Of a stretch of 55,682 bases of DNA, positions 7,211 to 16,474 are shown piece after piece. Numbering within the stretch: the stretch's first letter is position 1; every line of letters starts with the position of its first letter. Made by a program: the position numbers and the translations under genes. Below the pieces are notes generated by a model that did not search any database, was not told where the DNA came from, and saw only the letters and a list, made by a program, of their open reading frames with translations. Source of the DNA: Oligoflexia bacterium (GTDB lineage: Bacteria; Bdellovibrionota_C; UBA2361; JBGSMV01); assembly GCA_019694515.1 (NCBI GenBank), contig JAIBBU010000020.1, positions 1 through 55,682 of the forward strand. The letters are read 5' to 3'.

Positions 7211-10078
7211 TTACATCAGGAGCTGCGAGGCCGCAGAGAGATTCGTAGAGACGGGGCTGGAGGAGGCGCGATGATTGTTTTCCACCTCAATTATCTCCCA
7301 GGCCGTGCGATCGAGGTTGGGACTCTTCCACTCAGGTCCATATCCGCGCGATTCGTATAGCGCCTTTCCCTCTAGATAGATGCGGGGCTTGGTGCTGCGC
7401 TGCCCCAGTGCTTCACGTACGGCTCTGGTCACCACTTCGGGCGCCACATCCTTAACGCAATGGGTCTTTGCAAATTTGCATTTCCAATTGCAGCCCCAGC
7501 ATTCCAGCGGGAGACAGGCTAGCGAGGTGAGTTCGGAGTACGGAAGAAAGCGCCCGAACTGCGCGCCCCCGATAACGCATACGTTGGGTGTTCCCACGGC
7601 GCAAGCAATATGGGTACCCGAGGTGTCGTTTCCCACGACCATCCGAAGCGCTTGGATAATCGCGGCTGACTCAATCACGGATGTTGTGCCGCATAGATTC
7701 AGGTGAGGCGATCCCAGCTCGTTGAGCAGGGTCTGCACACCGGCTTTTTCCGATTCTGAACCAAAGGCGAGAACGGTAAGCTGCTGTTCCCGGATTAGCT
7801 CTCGCAGTGCCGGAGCAAATGCTGGATAGGTCTTGAGTTCGGTCTGCGATCCAGCGAAAAGTCCGATACAATTGGTCGGCACAAGCCGGTGTTTGGCGAA
7901 GAGTTCTGTCGCGGCCTGTTTCGCGGCGGGATCCAGCCAGATCGTGGGACTGGCATTTCCTGCTGTAACGCCGAAGAAATTAAGCAGCGCGTTGTTGATT
8001 GCAAGCTCATTTGTCGCTGCTCCGGGCGCTAGCTCAAAGACCCTGGTGTAAGCGCGGTTTGCCTGGGCCTGCTGCTCGGTTGTGGTATTGGCGAGACTGC
8101 CGGAAAGGGCGAAGGTCTCGGCGCCTCCCGCCATCAGTGCAACAAAATCGTTGGCTGAATCTCGCGAATAGACCGCATTGATCACGATATCGGCATGCAG
8201 CTGTTTCATGGTATTGTGATATGCGGCGCGGTACCCGGCGTCATGCCAGATCTTATCCATCTCCACCGTGACCAATTGATTTAGGTGCGGGCAGTTTTTA
8301 TACAGTGGAGCGACCGAAGAGCGGCAGAGCAGTGCTAAATTTGAATTGGGGTAGCGCTTTCGCCACTGATCTAATGTCGCCGAAAAAAGGATGTTGTCTC
8401 CAATTGCATCGGTCCTAACGATTAGCACCGTATGTTTGCGAGAGGTGGAGCCGTAGAAGAGATATTTCTTGGGATCAGGCAAAATCGCTGGAGCGGCGCG
8501 CTTCGGCGCTTGGCGCTGCTTAAGCCGGTCCGCTAGGAGTTCGCCCATTTCAGGCTTCCAGCTTTCGATCACAGTGCCGTGATTTCGAGACCAGGGCAGG
8601 TATCCATCTAAGATCAGAGGAGTGGGGGCGGCCTGCAATTTCTTCCAGAGCGCGAGAGCATTAGCGTAGCCGTAGTAACGTTCTTTAAAGGTTAGCTGTT
8701 CCTCAGTCACGTATGCATAGTGTTGGAAAGCCAAACCAGCTTCCAACATTTCATCCCGGCTGAAGGGATTAATTCGCATCACGTCGCGCTGTTGAGAGTC
8801 CACCAAGATCGCTGGCTCGTGCGTGGCCCAATACATCCCCGGTTTGAAACGCCAGACCCGTGGCCAATCCTGCGGTAGAGTGCTCCAAGCGTTCAAGGAT
8901 TCAACATAGCGGTCGGGTCCCACGAAATAGAAACAGGCACAGAATGCGCCGGTACGATCGGGGTTGGCCTCAAATAATGCGGCCATCTTTTCGATCTGTT
9001 CCGCGGTCCAAAGCTCATCGCTGTCGAGCTGCCAGAGTAGCCCTTCCTGTTGAATTGCGGGAATCGGCGCATTGCACATCTCGACCTTGCCGTCCCAGAA
9101 CTTGCCGCTAGGCGGGCGGTAAATGGATATATTTTGCGGATAGCGGCGCTTTAGTTCATCCAGATATTCGGTTGTTCCATCGGTGCTCAAACCGTTGCGA
9201 TGGAATGTGTCCGAGACGACACCGCCGCTTTGAACGCTCCACGAAGTGTCTTTAACCAGCGACGCCACTCCTTCAATGATGTGCCAATGCCAGGGCAGCT
9301 TGAGCCGCTCAAATTCGTCGATGTGGTGACGAATGAAGGGCTCGCCATTTAGGACGATGGTGAAGAAATGTACTGGGGTTTTAGGAGAGTGAGCAACGGA
9401 ATTCCGGCGGAAGACTGCAAAGCCATTGCGGGTGTGCCAATCCTCTGCGATCAAGGTATAGTTCGAATCCTGCGCTAATCGATCGTAGTTTTTACGATTC
9501 TTGTAGGCGTTAATATCATCCAGTAGGATTAGTTTTGCTCCGTATACCTGCTCCAGCTCCGCTACCCCGGTAAATTCGGAGCCGTCAATCAGAACCATGT
9601 CGAAATCGGTGATGTTGTTTTCGCGTTTGATTCGAGCAATGCCGTCTTCGTTGATGCCCTCGCGCTGCAAATATTCGAGATCTTGGTCCAACCAGCCCAA
9701 TACCCGGTCAATTGGGTAGTTATTCAACGCTGAGGTCACTGAATTATAGAAATTTACAACCTCGTAATGCTTCGGGAAGCGTTCGGCAGCGACCGAGGTT
9801 GTGTTGTAACAGCGCACAAAAGGATACTGGGCGCATGATTTCTGCAGTTCAGCAAAGCGCGTTCGCGATACTTCCATGCAATAGAGGGTGGGCTTTTCGG
9901 GATTTTGACCGAGCCCTGATATAAATGCGCGTGTGCTGCCAGCGCCACTTGAGGATCCGATCTCGAGCACGCTCTTGATCTTTTCCTCCCGCGCTAATTT
10001 CTCAATCGTGAAATAGAAGGGGTCGTCGCGCACTTCAGGCGGAATAATTTGATCGAGTTCGCTCATTTTTCCTGTCAT
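7211..10078 (-). CDS. Trimodular methyltransferase / GT2-like / GT9 glycosyltransferase
   Basis: A 955-residue fusion. Residues 1-230 look like a class I SAM methyltransferase (VLEIGSSSGAGSTRAF, later FDMVLIDGSEFTG and LILLDDINAYKN). Residues about 235-530 resemble a GT2-like or DUF-type glycosyltransferase (FFTIVLNGEPFIRHHI; DSDE at about 351 as the DxD-like metal site). Residues about 548-900 are a GT9/heptosyltransferase-like module (VLIVRTDAIGDNILFSATL; GNDTSGTHIACAVGTPNVCV). A Cys-rich loop with four Cys (CWGCNWKCKFAKTHC) lies near 880. It is cytoplasmic, probably for surface glycan or glycoprotein assembly. The start could also be the ATG at 10066, which has a better-spaced AGGA. Natural fusion versus assembly artefact cannot be settled here. 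Confidence 0.82.
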   Translation of the reverse strand: MTGKMSELDQIIPPEVRDDPFYFTIEKLAREEKIKSVLEIGSSSGAGSTRAFISGLGQNPEKPTLYCMEVSRTRFAELQKSCAQYPFVRCYNTTSVAAERFPKHYEVVNFYNSVTSALNNYPIDRVLGWLDQDLEYLQREGINEDGIARIKRENNITDFDMVLIDGSEFTGVAELEQVYGAKLILLDDINAYKNRKNYDRLAQDSNYTLIAEDWHTRNGFAVFRRNSVAHSPKTPVHFFTIVLNGEPFIRHHIDEFERLKLPWHWHIIEGVASLVKDTSWSVQSGGVVSDTFHRNGLSTDGTTEYLDELKRRYPQNISIYRPPSGKFWDGKVEMCNAPIPAIQQEGLLWQLDSDELWTAEQIEKMAALFEANPDRTGAFCACFYFVGPDRYVESLNAWSTLPQDWPRVWRFKPGMYWATHEPAILVDSQQRDVMRINPFSRDEMLEAGLAFQHYAYVTEEQLTFKERYYGYANALALWKKLQAAPTPLILDGYLPWSRNHGTVIESWKPEMGELLADRLKQRQAPKRAAPAILPDPKKYLFYGSTSRKHTVLIVRTDAIGDNILFSATLDQWRKRYPNSNLALLCRSSVAPLYKNCPHLNQLVTVEMDKIWHDAGYRAAYHNTMKQLHADIVINAVYSRDSANDFVALMAGGAETFALSGSLANTTTEQQAQANRAYTRVFELAPGAATNELAINNALLNFFGVTAGNASPTIWLDPAAKQAATELFAKHRLVPTNCIGLFAGSQTELKTYPAFAPALRELIREQQLTVLAFGSESEKAGVQTLLNELGSPHLNLCGTTSVIESAAIIQALRMVVGNDTSGTHIACAVGTPNVCVIGGAQFGRFLPYSELTSLACLPLECWGCNWKCKFAKTHCVKDVAPEVVTRAVREALGQRSTKPRIYLEGKALYESRGYGPEWKSPNLDRTAWEIIEVENNHRASSSPVSTNLSAASQLLM

Positions 10079-10197
10079 GCGGGCCTGTTCTTTACCGGCT
10101 CACTCTTAGACGCAAAGGGGCCTCATAATTTGATGCTTGAGAGAGACACGCTGATTCGATAGAAAATCGCGCTAACTATCTGAAACGTATAAATTAT

Positions 10198-11568
10198 TTA
10201 GGTGTGTCGATGATAAAACGGATAAGGTGCCAATAGCGCGGCTACTTCGCCCGAGGCAGCCTCAGACCAATGACGGTAAGACTTCGACAGATCGCGGGCT
10301 TCTAGCAGCGATCTGCGGCACATACAAGCAAAGGGAAGCTGAGCTTCCTGACCGGGGACAAAGTCAGGCTGATAAAGCAGGGCGCAATCCTGTCCGCTAT
10401 TTTGAATGTGACTATAGGCAAGATTTGAACTGGCATGACTGTTCAACAAGCCCGTCCAAATCTCCAGAGCACGGCGTCCAAGTTTGTCACCAGCATGAAT
10501 CGGGAGGAAATATTCTCCAGCCGCGCTTTGCGCTGCGGCTACTACCGCCGACTGCTCATCTGCCGGGAGCGTTTCCAAGATCCGCAGCGTCCGACCGCCG
10601 AGCGAAGTGTCGAGTTGTCCGGCGATCTGCCATTCGGGATGGAGCGCTATCACGATCTCAAAATCAGCTACGCTTTGAGCACGCAGTGATTCAAGTGTTG
10701 AATGCAGATCAAAAAGCTGTGAGTTGGGACGGCAGATAATCGCGATGCTGATCAAGGGCTGCGTGCTAGCAACCGGCTCGATCGGCTGAGATATCGGCAT
10801 CGATACTGCTGAGTTCTGGGAGTAAGCTGCAGGGGCGGGTGTGTGCAGCAGCTTCTGGAATGTGGCTAATCCCTGATCGCGCTCGGCGACGGTTGACGCG
10901 CATTCGGACAGAAGCTTGTCGGCCGACCGTAGCGCCTGATCCTCGCTTAAGGCTTCCAGCTTTGAAGCGCTGATCTGCAGGTTGGTGTGAAGGCCCGTGA
11001 CGCGATCCAGCGCCGGGATAAAGCTCGGGGTATTGAATCCGAGAGCCACCAAGGTGCGTGAGAAACGTTCCGGAAACCACAAATTATTGCGGCCCCAGCG
11101 TGTTAACTGATCCACGGATCTAAGCTTCTCGGGCCAGGCACTTTCACTGCAGAGAATTTTGGCCCACTCAGCTGCATTGGGTGCATGAAACGACAGGCTA
11201 GCAGATGGTTTAAGCCAGCTTTGCCAGAGCGCCAACTGGCCAAGTGCATTTGGCAGGTCAAATTGCGTAAAAAGTGCGCCTGTATCCAGCGCATCGAGAG
11301 AGTTTGGAGCGATCTGCAGCGTCTTAGGGTCGGCGATCACCTCGGCCCGGGCAGAATCATTAGCGCATCGAACATTGATGAAACCTTTTTCCGCCGCGCC
11401 GTCCAGTTTCAGGTTGAGCGCTGTCTTCCCGTTCCAGTGACCGGAGCGTAAGAGCGCGGCGGTTAGTTCCTCCCCCGGGGCTAGCTCAAGCGGTGGTAGC
11501 GGGTCTAACTCCCGTATGAATCCGAGGTAAACGAGAAAGGCGCGCAAAGTCTTTAGTAGGTAATTCAT
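10198..11568 (-). CDS. Methyltransferase-like / GT2-like fusion protein
   Basis: A 456-residue protein encoded upstream of, and in the same direction as, the trimodular glycosyltransferase (119-nt gap). The N-terminal half (about 35-200) has a degenerate methyltransferase-like pattern (NSLDALDTGALFTQF, GQLALWQSWLKPSASLSFH) without a usable glycine-rich SAM loop. The C-terminal part (about 270-456) resembles a GT-A fold (PLISIAIICRPNSQLFDLH, VADFEIVIALHP, GEYFLPIHAGDKLGRRALE), with a weak DxD region (HAGDK). Both modules may have lost catalysis, so it could be a partner of the neighbour rather than an enzyme. The ATG at 11568 is the only good start. Confidence 0.6.
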   Translation of the reverse strand: MNYLLKTLRAFLVYLGFIRELDPLPPLELAPGEELTAALLRSGHWNGKTALNLKLDGAAEKGFINVRCANDSARAEVIADPKTLQIAPNSLDALDTGALFTQFDLPNALGQLALWQSWLKPSASLSFHAPNAAEWAKILCSESAWPEKLRSVDQLTRWGRNNLWFPERFSRTLVALGFNTPSFIPALDRVTGLHTNLQISASKLEALSEDQALRSADKLLSECASTVAERDQGLATFQKLLHTPAPAAYSQNSAVSMPISQPIEPVASTQPLISIAIICRPNSQLFDLHSTLESLRAQSVADFEIVIALHPEWQIAGQLDTSLGGRTLRILETLPADEQSAVVAAAQSAAGEYFLPIHAGDKLGRRALEIWTGLLNSHASSNLAYSHIQNSGQDCALLYQPDFVPGQEAQLPFACMCRRSLLEARDLSKSYRHWSEAASGEVAALLAPYPFYHRHT

Positions 11569-11633
11569 GGCTTAGTTTCTAAGATGAAAAGGGCGCGAAC
11601 CCGGCTTCGCGCACTTGTGGGCGGCCGTTTGAA

Positions 11634-11689
11634 TTGACTATTGGGGGGGGGTGGCCTTAAACTGGGACGTCAAAACCTATATAATTGCT
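11634..11689 (+). promoter_or_regulatory. pdxS promoter region with G9 tract and TATAAT next to the start
   Basis: A consensus TATAAT lies at 11680-11685, only 4 nt before the pdxS ATG, with a weak TTAAAC at 17-bp spacing. If used, the transcript would start at or just after the ATG, so a leaderless mRNA is possible. Another -35-like TTGACT is at 11634-11639. A run of nine G (11643-11651) lies between them. A 7-bp stem (GCGCGAA at 11593-11599, TTCGCGC at 11606-11612) sits further upstream in the divergent intergenic region. No clear Shine-Dalgarno precedes the ATG. Confidence 0.4.
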
Positions 11690-12571
11690 ATGACAAACAA
11701 CGAAATTCGGCTCAAGACGGGGCTCGCCGAGATGCTTAAGGGCGGGGTGATAATGGACGTAGTCAATCCGGAGCAAGCCCGTATTGCCGAGGATGCCGGG
11801 GCTGTCGCGGTAATGGCCCTCGAAAGGGTGCCGGCGGATATTCGGCGTGACGGCGGCGTGGCTCGCATGGCCAGCGTTGAGATTATCGAAGGGATCATGA
11901 AGGTCGTCAGTATTCCGGTTATGGCAAAGTGCCGCATCGGGCACTTTGTCGAAGCTCAAATCCTAGAGTCACTCGGGGTAGATTTCATTGACGAGAGCGA
12001 GGTCCTGACCCCCGCAGACGAGCGTTATCATGTAAATAAGTTCGATTTTAAGGTGCCATTCGTCTGTGGAGCTAGAGACCTTGGCGAGGCCCTCAGGCGA
12101 ATTTCCGAGGGAGCCGCGATGATGCGCACCAAGGGTGAGGCCGGTACTGGCAATATCGTTGAGGCGGTGCGCCACATGCGCGCCATGACCTCGGAGATTA
12201 AGAGGCTGTCAGCGCTGGGGGAAGAGGAGCTGGTTAATGCTGCGAAAGAGTTAGGCGCTTCCTTGGAGCTGGTCCGATTAGTAGCCAAAGATGGCCGGCT
12301 GCCGGTGCCGAATTTTGCAGCCGGAGGGGTCGCGACGCCGGCTGATGCTGCATTGATGATGCAGCTCGGGGCTGAAAGCGTCTTCGTGGGATCCGGTATC
12401 TTTAAATCGGAAGATCCCGCCTCTCGAGCCAAGGCGGTTGTAAAGGCCGTCACTCACTACAACGATCCTGAAATCTTGCGTGAAGTGTCGCGTGGTTTGC
12501 TTAATGCGATGCCGGGGATCGAAATGCAAACTATTCCTGCAGAACAGCGTCTGGCCCAGCGCGGCTGGTAA
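11690..12571 (+). CDS. pdxS: Pyridoxal 5'-phosphate synthase lyase subunit PdxS
   Basis: A protein of 293 residues, near the usual PdxS length. PdxS builds PLP from ribose 5-phosphate, glyceraldehyde 3-phosphate and ammonia supplied by PdxT, as a cytosolic dodecamer. The two catalytic lysines are visible in [10 protein letters not shown] and [12 protein letters not shown]. Other family motifs are [24 protein letters not shown] and FVGSGIFKS. The ATG at 11690 matches the family N-terminus; the GTG at 11651 adds 13 non-conserved residues. pdxT follows after 7 nt. This DXP-independent route has a patchy distribution among diderms. Confidence 0.97.
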   Translation: MTNNEIRLKTGLAEMLKGGVIMDVVNPEQARIAEDAGAVAVMALERVPADIRRDGGVARMASVEIIEGIMKVVSIPVMAKCRIGHFVEAQILESLGVDFIDESEVLTPADERYHVNKFDFKVPFVCGARDLGEALRRISEGAAMMRTKGEAGTGNIVEAVRHMRAMTSEIKRLSALGEEELVNAAKELGASLELVRLVAKDGRLPVPNFAAGGVATPADAALMMQLGAESVFVGSGIFKSEDPASRAKAVVKAVTHYNDPEILREVSRGLLNAMPGIEMQTIPAEQRLAQRGW

Positions 12572-12578
12572 GCAACTA

Positions 12579-13187
12579 ATGAAAGCGGGGGTATTGGCAC
12601 TTCAAGGTGATTTTGAAGCCCATGCCAAACGGCTGCGCGGGCTTGGCGCTGCCGTTATCTATGTTAAGAAACTCTCCGAACTAAGTGCCGTGGATGGTTT
12701 GGCGCTCCCCGGGGGCGAATCTACCGCCATGCTGAAACTGCTCGAGCCGAATTTCATTGAAGCACTGATCGAGCGCGGACGCGCGGGTATGCCAATTTTG
12801 GCTACCTGCGCTGGAGTAATTTTGCTGGCCCGCAAAGTAACCAATCCAGCGCAGCGCTCCCTTGATCTTTTGGATATCGATGTTGAACGCAATGCATACG
12901 GTCGTCAGGTCGACTCGTTTGTTGATGGCACCATTAAGTTCACCATGGCCGGGAAGAGCGCCTTGGATTCACTAGGGCAGGGGGCGGTACCGAGTCGAGA
13001 CTCGATTGAAGGGGTTTTTATTCGCGCGCCGCGCATCATTCGAACCGGACCAGAGGTCGAGGTGCTGGCGGAGCATGCGGGAGCGCCGGTATTAGTGCGC
13101 TCCAAAAATATTCTAGCCGCGACCTTTCACCCGGAGCTTTCTTTCGGGGCGGAGTCAGTACATCAACTTTTTATCAACTCGTTATAG
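12579..13187 (+). CDS. pdxT: Pyridoxal 5'-phosphate synthase glutaminase subunit PdxT
   Basis: A class I-type glutamine amidotransferase of 202 residues that hydrolyses glutamine and passes ammonia to PdxS. Visible motifs: N-terminal GVLALQGDFEAH, oxyanion GLALPGGEST, nucleophile Cys in LATCAGVILLA (about residue 78), and the His/Glu pair in ATFHPELS. The ATG at 12579 is 7 nt after the pdxS stop and gives the standard N-terminus; the in-frame ATG at 12480 would overlap pdxS and is rejected. The pair forms a two-gene operon. Confidence 0.96.
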   Translation: MKAGVLALQGDFEAHAKRLRGLGAAVIYVKKLSELSAVDGLALPGGESTAMLKLLEPNFIEALIERGRAGMPILATCAGVILLARKVTNPAQRSLDLLDIDVERNAYGRQVDSFVDGTIKFTMAGKSALDSLGQGAVPSRDSIEGVFIRAPRIIRTGPEVEVLAEHAGAPVLVRSKNILAATFHPELSFGAESVHQLFINSL

Positions 13188-13278
13188 CTGAAGGGCTGTT
13201 TTCGGGGGGCTCAGGTAAGCTGTGCTGGGCAGTCCTTGAGGACAGTAATGTTGAGCGATTGGTAAGATTTATCGGCAC

Positions 13279-13311
13279 AAAAAAACTGCAGGCGCCCGAA
13301 AGCGCCTGCAG
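13279..13311 (-). terminator. Rho-independent terminator of the VWA/Thr-Pro gene
   Basis: A perfect 10-bp stem (CTGCAGGCGC at 13286-13295, GCGCCTGCAG at 13302-13311, 6-nt loop) is flanked on its left by seven A, which read as a U-run on the minus strand. It lies 27 nt past the stop of the leftward VWA gene. It may also help stop rightward pdxST transcription, though that side lacks a clean T-run. Confidence 0.9.
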
Positions 13312-13337
13312 TCATCTTATTTCCGAAGTAACTCGTC

Positions 13338-15170
13338 CTACGAGGTGCAGGTCGTGTTGATCGTCGGAATGGTCTTAACCAAACCTAGATTCTCTAGGTG
13401 CAGCTTGTTAGCTCGGTTGAGGAGGCCATTCAAGCTCTGAGTGCTCAATCCGGCCTTCTTGGCTGCAGTCACCAAAGATTGCGCCAGATTTCTCAGGTTC
13501 AATGAGTTCCCGACATAGTCAGAGAACTTGGAGGAGCTGTCTTCTGTCACACAGAAGTCAGTGTTGGTGCAGGTCACCATGATCTGCGGGATGCTCCAAG
13601 TTAGCTGCCAGTTCTTGACGTAAAGCTTGTCAGCCGAGTCAATTGAATTGCGCGCCAGCTTTTTCAGTTTCTTAGTCGCGCTCGAATTACGCAGGATGCG
13701 CTTAGCGATAGAGTCGACAATGCGGGCCTGCCCGGCGCCGTTACCATCCAGGGCGAAGAGGTCGCTCGAGATGTTGACTTCGTTACAGCCTAAGCACGAG
13801 GTCCCGTCGCCGTCGCATACTCCGCAGCGATCGTAGACCGCGTTGCCGTTTGGCACGCCCAAGCAATCAAGCTGAGGTGTGGGACTCGGCGTCGGAGTCA
13901 GGGTCGGGGTCGACGTAGGCGTATATGTCGGCGTGTTAGTGGCCGTGGCGGTCGGTGTCGCCGTATTTGTCGGTGTGTTAGTCGGCGTATTAGTTGGAGT
14001 GTTGGTCGGCGTATTCGTCGGTGTATTGGTCGGCGTATTCGTCGGTGTGTTCGTCGCTGTAGCCGTCGGTGTATTCGTCGGGGTATTGGTCGGCGTCACC
14101 GTCGGTGTGTTAGTCGGCGTATTCGTCGGGGTGTTAGTCGGCGTTGCCGTTGGAGTGTTGGTCGGCGTATTCGTCGGTGTTGCAGTTGGAGTAGCCGTCG
14201 GCGTGTTGGTCGCGGTACTAGTCGGTGTCGCCGTTGGTGTCGCAGTCGGAGTGTTAGTCGGAGTGCGGGTCGCTGTTGGTGTCGGCGTTGGTGTCGGCGG
14301 ACAAATCTGCGGATCTATCTGATGTTGACAGATGTTATTAGGTCCACAGAAGTCGTAGGTGCAAATATCGTCGTCATCATCACAAGCGATCTGCTCTGAT
14401 ATTTGCTCGAAGAAGCTTACGATATTCGAGAAATCGGCAGCAATCTGGATGAAGAAATCCGGACCGCTTGCGATCTGGGTCATCAAAGTTTGACCTGTTC
14501 CCGGCGGGCAAGCTGATGGGCCTGATCCATCGTCCGGAGCATGCACGGCAAAAATCTTTGTACCAGCGGCTTTCGCAGCGGCGGCGGCAGCAAGTGCATT
14601 GTTGCCTGCGTTACCATCGGAGCAAGATCCGAACGGCGGTGTGGGAGCCGGTGTCGGCTGGGTTGATGTGGGGCGATTAGCCACACCATCAGAGATTAAA
14701 ATAATATAGTGCGGGTCGGCCGGAAGACCGTGGGTCGCGATCTCGGACTGCGCGGCGCTTAGCGCGGCGCCGATATCGGTAAAGCCGGTCGAGTTATTGA
14801 TGCCGTTGATGACCGCATACAAACCGCTGCCCGGTGAAAAGTTAGCGCCGTAAACGGTGGTGAGTGTGGCTAGAATCGTGGCGTTCCCTGGGTCCTGGGT
14901 ACTAAAGGTTCCGATCGCTACACGCGGTTTGACCGCTGCAGCTGCGAAATAGTCTAGCAGCGCCTTGGCGGCATTTTTCTCATCCTCGAGATGTCCGCCC
15001 TGGTTGATACTGCCGGTGCGATCGATCATGATCACAACATCGGCTGGGTTGTTGCTCGCGCAGTTCTGCTGCGCTTGGGCAATGCCGCTTTGAACAATGC
15101 CGCTAAACGTCGCGACTAAAAATATTGATGCAAAGAAATAACGGGTGAGTTTAACAACGTAGTTGTACAT
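13338..15170 (-). CDS. Secreted VWA protein with Thr-Pro linker and C-terminal helical region
   Basis: A 610-residue exported protein from the ATG at 15170, preceded by AGGAGG. Order: signal peptide (about 1-34, ending GIAQAQ), VWA domain (about 40-265; metal-site [15 protein letters not shown]), an acidic Cys-rich segment ([19 protein letters not shown]), about 145 residues of Thr-Pro repeats (about 287-433), a second Cys-rich segment ([14 protein letters not shown]), then about 140 residues of mostly helical, Lys-rich sequence. It resembles a stalked adhesin: a VWA head on an extended, possibly O-glycosylated linker. The next upstream gene ends 162 nt before it. It is last in the leftward surface-protein cluster and ends at a strong terminator. 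Confidence 0.82.
   Translation of the reverse strand: MYNYVVKLTRYFFASIFLVATFSGIVQSGIAQAQQNCASNNPADVVIMIDRTGSINQGGHLEDEKNAAKALLDYFAAAAVKPRVAIGTFSTQDPGNATILATLTTVYGANFSPGSGLYAVINGINNSTGFTDIGAALSAAQSEIATHGLPADPHYIILISDGVANRPTSTQPTPAPTPPFGSCSDGNAGNNALAAAAAAKAAGTKIFAVHAPDDGSGPSACPPGTGQTLMTQIASGPDFFIQIAADFSNIVSFFEQISEQIACDDDDDICTYDFCGPNNICQHQIDPQICPPTPTPTPTATRTPTNTPTATPTATPTSTATNTPTATPTATPTNTPTNTPTATPTNTPTNTPTNTPTVTPTNTPTNTPTATATNTPTNTPTNTPTNTPTNTPTNTPTNTPTNTATPTATATNTPTYTPTSTPTLTPTPSPTPQLDCLGVPNGNAVYDRCGVCDGDGTSCLGCNEVNISSDLFALDGNGAGQARIVDSIAKRILRNSSATKKLKKLARNSIDSADKLYVKNWQLTWSIPQIMVTCTNTDFCVTEDSSSKFSDYVGNSLNLRNLAQSLVTAAKKAGLSTQSLNGLLNRANKLHLENLGLVKTIPTINTTCTS
13870..14310. repeat. Thr-Pro-coding degenerate tandem repeat
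   Basis: About 440 bp encode [15 protein letters not shown] sequence on the minus strand, in units of 12 nt (four codons) with extensive third-base drift. The drift argues for an old, selected repeat rather than a recent expansion. Open reading frames on the opposite strand here ([14 protein letters not shown]) are shadows. Confidence 0.9.
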
Positions 15171-15332
15171 TTTTCCGCAGACCTCCTAGAAATTCGCTCT
15201 GTCTGATTACGCCTAATGAGTACTTTAGTCAAATATTACCTACAGCTTGACTAACGAAGTTTTAAACCTTGTCATAGAAACCGCCTACTTAACCGGATGC
15301 CCTAAGAGCTAGGCATGACCGAGATCACACTT

Positions 15333-16457
15333 TTATCTAATTATATTGTCAGCCCAATTATCATTGTACTCGATCTGTTTATTTAAATTGTCTCGATCGA
15401 TGCCTTTTTCTCTTAAGACTGTATCTGCCAGGTTGCGTAACGCTTTATTGGGCGAGCTGCTTAGTGAATTCATCAGCGCGAGGGTGTTTGGGTCGTTCGC
15501 GATGTGGTCAGACGCGTTGTGAAGCAGCTTCGAATCTCCCGGAATATCTTTGGATGTTGCGATCATCTCAATCACTTTGTCCAAACCCTCACGACCGTAA
15601 TTCAGCAGAGCTTTGACAGCCAAATGCGAATATTGGTCTCGTTGCTCGATCAACTGTTCGAGGTAGGGGAGGGTCTCGGCTTGAGGATGCATCGCAGCTA
15701 TTCCCATCCCATCGCGGTAGTAGCCATCCGGATCTCCGCGCTCGACCGTGTGGTCGTAAAGTTTCTGTGCCGCCTCAACCGTACCCTGTTTGGTTAAGAT
15801 CGAAACCGCGGCCTCGCGTACGTATGGATTCTCAGAGGCCAGATCGACACTGACTTGATCAACCGTTTCGCCTGTTAGGGGCGCTTCCTGCAGTGCCTGA
15901 GCGAATGTGCTCGGACTTTCGTTAGCGTTCGGATTATTGGCAGCAGCCTTCATCTGATCCACGACCAAGCTTTGATTGTGCGATGTGCCGCTTTGCGCCA
16001 GCGCATTGGCCAAGAACCAGCGCACATTGGCAGGCAATTCCGGAGCGGTCATGGCGTTGTAGGTTTTATTATAGAAGGCATCGCATGCAAAGCACTTCGC
16101 GCCCATCTGCCCAATCTTGTCCAAGACCTGTCGATCGTTCCTTGCCGCGGCTTCTTTGAGCAGATTAAGGGCGAGGCGGGCAGCAGCGCCCCTGGTCATA
16201 TCGGGATCTTCCTTGGAAACGGTACCGTCCATCAGCTCAACGAACGAGGCCGCTGGATCTGTGCTGACTGCTTCCCCGTAATGCAGCGGCTGCCCATCGA
16301 TCAGATCGGATTCCGGCTCACCCGAAATCGGGACGATGCGGCGATCGGCCGAACCGGCGACCGTATGCAGCAACCCATTCTGCTCACGAGAAAAGCTGTA
16401 AGCTGCAAATAGCAACACCGTTAAAATCAAAACCAGAATGGTAGTACGCCTATTCAT
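15333..16457 (-). CDS. Membrane-anchored HEAT-like repeat protein, unknown role
   Basis: A protein of 374 residues starting 17 nt after the TSP3 gene stop, with GGAAAG before the ATG. One hydrophobic N-terminal segment (TTILVLILTVLLFAAYSF) suggests a signal anchor. The rest is helical and repeat-like (VREAAVSILTKQGTVEAAQK, LPYLEQLIEQ, KALRNLADTVLREKG), resembling HEAT/armadillo repeats. Two Cys (CFAC) lie near 125. Coupling to the TSP3 gene suggests a periplasmic partner for export or anchoring of the large protein. No catalytic motif is seen. Confidence 0.65.
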   Translation of the reverse strand: MNRRTTILVLILTVLLFAAYSFSREQNGLLHTVAGSADRRIVPISGEPESDLIDGQPLHYGEAVSTDPAASFVELMDGTVSKEDPDMTRGAAARLALNLLKEAAARNDRQVLDKIGQMGAKCFACDAFYNKTYNAMTAPELPANVRWFLANALAQSGTSHNQSLVVDQMKAAANNPNANESPSTFAQALQEAPLTGETVDQVSVDLASENPYVREAAVSILTKQGTVEAAQKLYDHTVERGDPDGYYRDGMGIAAMHPQAETLPYLEQLIEQRDQYSHLAVKALLNYGREGLDKVIEMIATSKDIPGDSKLLHNASDHIANDPNTLALMNSLSSSPNKALRNLADTVLREKGIDRDNLNKQIEYNDNWADNIIR

Positions 16458-16474
16458 TGTTATCTTTCCAAAAA

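Noticed and set aside
13879..14322. Long plus-strand reading frame over the Thr-Pro repeats
   Set aside because: [14 protein letters not shown] composition is the reverse reading of a 12-nt coding repeat; no ribosome site; the minus-strand gene is clear.
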